This document shows, one piece after another, positions 59,322 through 64,000 of a stretch of 64,000 nucleotides of DNA (its first letter is position 1; every line of letters begins with the position of its first letter). The position numbers were made by a program, and so were the translations under genes. The DNA lies in NCBI RefSeq assembly GCF_023229695.1, contig NZ_JALNYS010000002.1, positions 1-64,000 of the forward strand, written 5' to 3'. The notes beneath the pieces are model-generated. The model did not search any database. It had not been told where the DNA came from and saw nothing but the letters and a program-made list of their open reading frames with translations. This DNA comes from Sulfuricurvum sp. (GTDB lineage: Bacteria; Campylobacterota; Campylobacteria; Campylobacterales; Sulfurimonadaceae).

Positions 59322-60185
59322 TTATGCAAATCTCATTTTCGTATACTCTGAGGGGATCGTAAAATCCTGCGGATTAATCCGTGCATCAAAAAATCCGTGC
59401 TCATAACCGAGACTGAACAGCGTTTCGATCGCTTTATACTGAAGCTCACTCAGAGAAATAGAGTCATCGTTCGCATACAGTTCCAAATATTTCTCAAGGG
59501 TTGGCGCGTCGATCCGTACCAACGAGCGCTCCATCAACATTTTCGAGAGGGACCCTTTATGGTCCCTTGCGATTTGAACCGCTTTGGTTAAAATGTTCTC
59601 ATACTCAATGGCGGAGGTGAGCGGCAAGGAACGGCGAATTGCCATCCCGCCCAGCGGAAGCGGGAGGGCATCCCCTGCCAAATTGCACCACACATCCCAA
59701 AGCTCACGCTCCACTTCTAACGATTCGTCGTATCCCAAAATACTCTCGTGGATCAAAACACCCGCATCCACGACACCGTTTAAAACCGCCTGTTCAATCT
59801 CTAAAAAATTCATGTAAACAATTTTTGCATCGGGATACGCTATCCGGAAAAGGAGTGCGTTGGTCGTATATTTTCCACTCAGAGCAACCTTAAAACGGCG
59901 CTTTAGAATCGTTTCTTTTTTACGAATCAACTTGGGTCCGTAACCGCTTCCGAAGCTCACGGCCGTTTTAAGGAGAGCATAATCGTCTCGAATATGGGGA
60001 TACAATCCGAAGCTGATAGCGCTAATGTCATAGGTCCCTTTAAGCGCCTCCGTATTCAGGGTCTCGATATCCAGAGCGATGTTCTCAAAAACAGTATTTT
60101 TTTTCCCGACCCAACCAAATTTGATCGCGTAATACATAAAAATATCATCGGCATCGGGAGAATGGGCAATAACCATTTTTTTCAC
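59322..60185 (-). CDS. mqnD: 1,4-dihydroxy-6-naphthoate synthase
   Basis: A 287-residue periplasmic-binding-fold enzyme with HSPDADDIFMYYAI (about 8-21), which fits MqnD rather than MqnA, and YDISAISFGLYPHIRDDYAL, then SFGSGYGPKLI. It acts late in the futalosine route to menaquinone, the route used by Campylobacterota. It is coupled to fliQ. Confidence 0.9.
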   Translation of the reverse strand: MKKMVIAHSPDADDIFMYYAIKFGWVGKKNTVFENIALDIETLNTEALKGTYDISAISFGLYPHIRDDYALLKTAVSFGSGYGPKLIRKKETILKRRFKVALSGKYTTNALLFRIAYPDAKIVYMNFLEIEQAVLNGVVDAGVLIHESILGYDESLEVERELWDVWCNLAGDALPLPLGGMAIRRSLPLTSAIEYENILTKAVQIARDHKGSLSKMLMERSLVRIDAPTLEKYLELYANDDSISLSELQYKAIETLFSLGYEHGFFDARINPQDFTIPSEYTKMRFA

Positions 60186-60227
60186 ATTGAATCCTACTAT
60201 TTCATCATATAATTTTGCTTAATTTTC

Positions 60228-60297
60228 TGTCTCAAAGAGGCTAGCTTCAGCGCTAGAGCGGCTAGCGTAGCCAAAAGGGATTTTATCTCTTTTGGCG
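60228..60297. repeat. GTAGCCAA-family repeat, copy 5
   Basis: TGTCTCAAAGAGGCTAGCTT (imperfect CTC/GAG hairpin), CAGCGCTAGAGCGGCTAGC, GTAGCCAAAAGGGA, then TCTCTTTTGGCG closing a stem on GCCAAAAGGGA. It combines both halves of the family. It lies between the divergent mqnD and recA genes, so here it cannot be a terminator of either. Confidence 0.55.
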
Positions 60298-60460
60298 TTT
60301 AGATTTGTGTCTCAATTAAATTTTAACCAAATAACGCTAAAATATCCCTATTCCATAAGTGCGAATCACTATTATGGCACAATGCAATATTTTTAAATTA
60401 TATTTCAAATTGTCATATTATTGTACCAACTTTTAGATATTAACCGCAGGAGCGTGGAGC

Positions 60461-61501
60461 ATGATGGATCCTAATAAACAAAAATCGCTGGACTTGGCGA
60501 TGAAGCAGATCGATAAAACCTTTGGAAAAGGGACGTTGATGCGACTGGGAGATAAAGAGATTGAGCCCATCAACGCCATCAGTACCGGTTCTATCGGTCT
60601 GGATCTCGCCCTTGGAATCGGCGGAGTTCCCGAAGGGCGCGTCGTGGAAATATACGGCCCGGAAAGTTCGGGAAAAACGACCCTAAGCCTCCAGATTACT
60701 GCTGAATGCCAAAAAAACGGCGGCGTATGTGCCTTTATCGATGCCGAACATGCGTTGGATGTCGGCTATGCAAAAAATCTCGGCGTTGATGTCGAAAATC
60801 TACTTGTCTCTCAACCCGATTACGGAGAACAGGCTCTTGATATCGTGGAGACCATCGTACGCAGCGGTGCAGTGGATCTAATCGTCATCGATTCGGTCGC
60901 GGCTCTTACCCCGAAAGTGGAAATCGAAGGGGAGATGAACGATCAGCAGGTGGGTGTTCAAGCGCGTTTAATGTCAAAAGCGTTGCGTAAACTCACCGGT
61001 ATCATGCACAAAATGAACTGTACGATTATTTTTATCAACCAGATTCGTATGAAAATCGGAACCATGGGCTACGGTTCGCCCGAAACGACAACGGGAGGGA
61101 ATGCCCTTAAATTTTACGCATCGGTCCGGATTGATGTCCGTAAAATTGCTACCCTCAAACAAGGGGAGAGTCAAATCGGAAACCGGGTTAAAGCAAAAGT
61201 GGTCAAAAATAAAGTGGCACCCCCTTTTCGTCAAGCAGAATTTGATATCATGTTCGGCGAAGGGATCTCGAAAGAGGGAGAACTTGTCGATTACGGCGTC
61301 AAACTCGATATCATTGATAAAAGCGGTGCCTGGTTCAGTTTTGAAGAGACAAAGCTCGGACAAGGGCGTGAAAACGTTAAACAAAAATTTAAAGACGATC
61401 CGGAATTGGCACGCCGAATCGAAGAGAAGATTAAAACAGCCATGGGTGTTGCCAACATCATTATCATGGATGCATCTGATATAAGTGAGGTAGACGAATG
61501 A
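60461..61501 (+). CDS. recA: Recombinase RecA
   Basis: A 346-residue RecA with Walker A GPESSGKTT (about 66-74), Walker B LIVIDSVAAL, the L2 region GSPETTTGGNALKFY and a short acidic C-terminus. Homologous recombination and strand exchange. GCAGGAG lies eight bases before the ATG at 60461. A possible -10 box TATTAT is at 60416-60421 and an inverted repeat CCATAAGTG/CAC-TATTATGG at 60353-60377. Confidence 0.96.
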   Translation: MMDPNKQKSLDLAMKQIDKTFGKGTLMRLGDKEIEPINAISTGSIGLDLALGIGGVPEGRVVEIYGPESSGKTTLSLQITAECQKNGGVCAFIDAEHALDVGYAKNLGVDVENLLVSQPDYGEQALDIVETIVRSGAVDLIVIDSVAALTPKVEIEGEMNDQQVGVQARLMSKALRKLTGIMHKMNCTIIFINQIRMKIGTMGYGSPETTTGGNALKFYASVRIDVRKIATLKQGESQIGNRVKAKVVKNKVAPPFRQAEFDIMFGEGISKEGELVDYGVKLDIIDKSGAWFSFEETKLGQGRENVKQKFKDDPELARRIEEKIKTAMGVANIIIMDASDISEVDE

Positions 61502-62766
61502 TTTTTATTGATGAAGTAAGTGCGATTGAAGTTATGGATTCCCGCGGAAATCCTACAGTTAAAGCAACGGTCCAATTGAGTGACGGTACGCGTGAAAGCG
61601 CAATTGTTCCCAGCGGTGCCAGTACGGGAAAACGTGAAGCGTTGGAATTGCGCGACGGCGACGAACGTTACATGGGCAAAGGGGTTTTAAAAGCGGTAGA
61701 GCATGTGAATACCGATATTGCCGAAGCAATTATGGGACTCAGCCCCTATAATCAAGCGATGGTAGACGCGGTCATGAAAGAGGTAGACGGGACGGAAAAC
61801 TATTCCAATCTCGGTGCCAATGCCGTGTTGGGGGTATCGATGGCAGTGGCCCGTGCAGCGGCAAAAAGCCTTGGAATTCCGCTATATCGCTATCTTGGCG
61901 GCGCGAACGCCATGGTCATCCCGGTACCGATGCTCAACATCATCAACGGCGGAAGCCATGCCGATAACAGTGTCGATTTCCAAGAATACATGATTATGCC
62001 GATCGGGTTCACCGATTTCAGCGAAGGGCTTCGCGCTTCGGCAGAAGTGTATCATAACCTCAAAAAAATTCTAAAAGAGCGCGGAGCGAATACCGCACTC
62101 GGAGATGAGGGGGGCTTTGCTCCGGATTTAAGCTCAAACGAAGAGCCGATTCAGGTGATCATGGAAGCAATCGAAAAAGCGGGATACAAAGCGGGTGAGC
62201 AGATTGCCATCGCGCTGGATGTCGCTGCGTCCGAACTCGTTACCGACGGGGGCTACCGACTCGATTCAGAAAACCGAACCGTTACCTCTGAAGAGCTCGT
62301 CGGATATTATGATGCTCTGTGTGCCAAATATCCGATCGTCTCAATCGAAGACGGCTTGAGCGAAGATGACTGGGCGGGATGGAAAATCCTCACAGAGCGT
62401 CTCGGTTCAAAAGTACAGCTTGTCGGAGATGATCTGTTTGTTACCAATGCCAATATCCTTGCCGAAGGGATTGAAAAAGGGATCGGAAACGCTATTTTGA
62501 TCAAACCCAATCAAATCGGTTCCGTCTCCGAAACGATGTTAACCGTACGTCTTGCGCAACGTAACGGCTACAAATGTATCATGTCACACCGCTCAGGCGA
62601 AAGTGAAGATGCATTCATCGCCGATTTTGCGGTGGCCCTTAACTGTGGAGAAATTAAGACCGGTTCAACTGCGCGCGGCGAACGTACCGCCAAATACAAC
62701 CGTCTTCTTGAAATTGAAACCGAAGTTATGTACGGTGAATATCTTGGGACATCCTTGTTTCAATAA
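61498..62766 (+). CDS. eno: Enolase
   Basis: A 422-residue enolase with SGASTGKREALELRDGD, the catalytic ALGDEGGFAPDL, SIEDGLSEDDWAGW and IMSHRSGESEDAFIAD. Glycolysis/gluconeogenesis. It overlaps recA by four bases (ATGA), a gene order conserved in Campylobacterota. Confidence 0.96.
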   Translation: MIFIDEVSAIEVMDSRGNPTVKATVQLSDGTRESAIVPSGASTGKREALELRDGDERYMGKGVLKAVEHVNTDIAEAIMGLSPYNQAMVDAVMKEVDGTENYSNLGANAVLGVSMAVARAAAKSLGIPLYRYLGGANAMVIPVPMLNIINGGSHADNSVDFQEYMIMPIGFTDFSEGLRASAEVYHNLKKILKERGANTALGDEGGFAPDLSSNEEPIQVIMEAIEKAGYKAGEQIAIALDVAASELVTDGGYRLDSENRTVTSEELVGYYDALCAKYPIVSIEDGLSEDDWAGWKILTERLGSKVQLVGDDLFVTNANILAEGIEKGIGNAILIKPNQIGSVSETMLTVRLAQRNGYKCIMSHRSGESEDAFIADFAVALNCGEIKTGSTARGERTAKYNRLLEIETEVMYGEYLGTSLFQ

Positions 62767-63053
62767 TGGATCAAACCGATCAACTCTTCGATAGCGATAC
62801 CTATACCGAAAGTTTGACCGAACGTTATTTCGGTCTCTCTACCAAAAAGTTTTTTATCGCTTCGGGTTTTGTTCTTCTATTGGGGATCTATTTGGGGTTT
62901 ATTTTTTTCGGAAATAATTCTCTCTCGGTTCTTCTTGATCTTGAAGAGCATCAAGATTATCTCATGAACGATATTGAGAGGCTTAAGAGCGAAAATGCCG
63001 CCCTTCAAAAACAATATTTTGAGCTCAAAGAGCTCGATTCGGATTATCCATAA
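62766..63053 (+). CDS. FtsB/DivIC-like septum protein
   Basis: A 95-residue single-span protein: cytoplasmic N-terminus, membrane helix (FFIASGFVLLLGIYLGFIFF, about 29-48) and a periplasmic coiled coil (DYLMNDIERLKSENAALQKQ, about 64-83). This is the FtsB layout. It starts inside the eno stop codon (TAATG). Probably part of the divisome. Confidence 0.8.
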   Translation: MDQTDQLFDSDTYTESLTERYFGLSTKKFFIASGFVLLLGIYLGFIFFGNNSLSVLLDLEEHQDYLMNDIERLKSENAALQKQYFELKELDSDYP

Positions 63054-63085
63054 ATCCGTACTCTAGTTGAATGTAAAGGGACAGT

Positions 63086-63721
63086 GTGAGAAAAACACTT
63101 TTGGTGTGTGCCATACTTATCAATGCGGCAGCGGCACGTGAAAATCCTTTTTTTCCTGCCGAAAAGGCCCTTACGCTTCCCGTTACCTCCAATATTCCCG
63201 ATACACTGCCCCCCCTCACCGCACTCCGTTACAATCTTCCCAATCAGGCACGAACCCTCAAGGAAGTCAGCTTTACGGTCCAAAATGTCGACGGAACGAT
63301 CGAAACGCATACGCTGAGCGTCGATAAAAGCATTGACTGGCATACATCGCTCACGGTTTCGCAATCGGCACATCCCAATCGGCCCGTTGATGCTGCCGAA
63401 ACGTGTTCTGCCCCCTCCAAAAGCAGCTCTTCCGCCGATTTTGGATTTATCCGCATTGATACAAAGGGGAAGATTTTAACCCTGAAATCCAACGATCCCA
63501 TGATACGCCATTTTGCCCTCACGGAACCTAATCGTATTGTTATTGATTTTAAGCGCAAAGATATTTTTACGACAAAAGAAAAAAATCTCAATGCGCCCCC
63601 TTATGTTTCGGTCAACGTTTCAAATCAGGGAAAATTTATCCGTGCGGTGCTGATACTTGACGGAAGCTACGATTACGTTTTAAAGAATAACGGCGGGTTA
63701 ATTTCAATTAGTTGCAAATGA
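63086..63721 (+). CDS. AMIN-domain periplasmic protein
   Basis: A 211-residue protein with a signal peptide (about 1-17) from a GTG start at 63086, preceded by AAAGGG. The C-terminal half (about 115-210) is an AMIN domain: MIRHFALTEPNRIVIDFKRK, then GKFIRAVLILDGSYDY. AMIN domains bind peptidoglycan and target amidases or secretins to the septum or pole. It follows the FtsB-like gene by 32 bases. Confidence 0.82.
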   Translation: MRKTLLVCAILINAAAARENPFFPAEKALTLPVTSNIPDTLPPLTALRYNLPNQARTLKEVSFTVQNVDGTIETHTLSVDKSIDWHTSLTVSQSAHPNRPVDAAETCSAPSKSSSSADFGFIRIDTKGKILTLKSNDPMIRHFALTEPNRIVIDFKRKDIFTTKEKNLNAPPYVSVNVSNQGKFIRAVLILDGSYDYVLKNNGGLISISCK

Positions 63722-63753
63722 TACGTAGAGGTTGATTAAAGGGCGAGAAGATA

Positions 63754-63770
63754 TATCCCCGGAGGGGATA
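63754..63770. terminator. Bidirectional terminator between AMIN gene and tpx
   Basis: TATCCCC, GGA, GGGGATA forms a seven-base-pair stem between convergent genes, seven bases from the tpx stop codon. T-runs are weak on both sides. Confidence 0.5.
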
Positions 63771-63776
63771 GAGAAT

Positions 63777-64000
63777 TTAGCTTACAGCAGCCAATGCAGC
63801 GTCGTAATTTGGTTCTTCCGTGATTTCAGGAACGATCTCTTTGTAGGTTACGATACCTTCTTCGTTTACTGCGAAGATTGCACGGCACGTTACACCCGCA
63901 AGTACTGAACCGCCAAGCAATACACCGTATGCATTTGCAAACTCTTTATTACGGAAGTCTGAACATACCGTTAGGTTATCAATACCTTCTGCCTGGCAAA
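63777..64000 (-). CDS. tpx: Thiol peroxidase (C-terminal part, cut by window edge)
   Basis: The last 74 codons of a Tpx: FCQAEGIDNLTVCSDFRNK with the resolving Cys region, then ANAYGVLLGGSVLAGVTCRA and IVTYKEIVPEITEEPNYDAA before the stop at 63777. The peroxidatic Cys lies outside the window. It reduces peroxides using thioredoxin. Confidence 0.92.
   Translation of the reverse strand, partial: CQAEGIDNLTVCSDFRNKEFANAYGVLLGGSVLAGVTCRAIFAVNEEGIVTYKEIVPEITEEPNYDAALAAVS

Noticed and set aside
60353..60377. An inverted repeat before recA that might be an SOS box.
   Set aside because: It does not resemble the known LexA boxes and Campylobacterota generally lack LexA; kept only as a note in the recA entry.

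Overview
The window comes from a member of the Campylobacterota (former Epsilonproteobacteria), most like the free-living Sulfuricurvum/Sulfurimonas group. Reasons: the menaquinone enzyme MqnD of the futalosine route, ThyX as thymidylate synthase, an ArsRS-type two-component pair, RNase J with a long basic N-terminal extension, the gene strings thrS-infC-rpmI-rplT and recA-eno-(ftsB-like)-AMIN, fliQ near murB, and CcoG for cbb3 oxidase assembly. Base composition by eye is moderate GC. No phage, insertion sequence with a transposase, CRISPR array or rRNA was seen. Family assignments are from reading the proteins; no database search was run.

Left part (1-22 kb): sensing and efflux. A minus-strand unit encodes an EF-hand protein, an OmpR-type regulator and an ArsS-like kinase. 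Next come a decayed Abi_2-like gene and a large NMT1/PAS/GGDEF diguanylate cyclase. Two complete heavy-metal-type RND tripartite pumps follow. Pump 1 (5689-11025, plus strand) is followed by a convergent kinase/regulator pair and has an 11-bp tandem repeat in its promoter. Pump 2 (21112-15796, minus strand) continues without gaps into a DUF3240 gene, a regulator and a kinase. A PAP2 phosphatase lies between them.

Middle part (22-36 kb): one long minus-strand chemosensory operon. In transcription order it reads PAS protein, soluble double-tip MCP, triple CheW, CheB, HEAT-repeat protein, CheR, CheY, CheZ-like protein, CheY, CheA, a 40-codon ORF, a CheW interrupted by a zinc-binding CZB domain, a STAS-like protein, CheW, ParA, a response regulator with an unknown C-terminal domain (frameshifted here), and a small conserved-looking protein. 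This is the most unusual system in the window.

Right part (36-64 kb): mostly housekeeping. It holds an M23 peptidase and an outer-membrane channel, rlmN, a nucleosidase-like gene, a toxin-antitoxin pair embedded in the hisF-rlmN string, ksgA, rnj, thyX, rplT, rpmI, infC, thrS, tRNA-Val, lspA, glmM, rpsT, prfA, dapF, coaE, a speE-like gene, purM, a haem-binding protein, ccoG with a recombinase-derived regulator, murB, fliQ, mqnD, recA, eno, a FtsB-like gene, an AMIN protein and the end of tpx.

Non-coding structure: a MITE-like element with terminal inverted repeats (one full copy, one cut by the window edge, one decayed) and a family of short hairpin repeats sharing GTAGCCAA, three of which sit just past stop codons in the 45-60 kb region.
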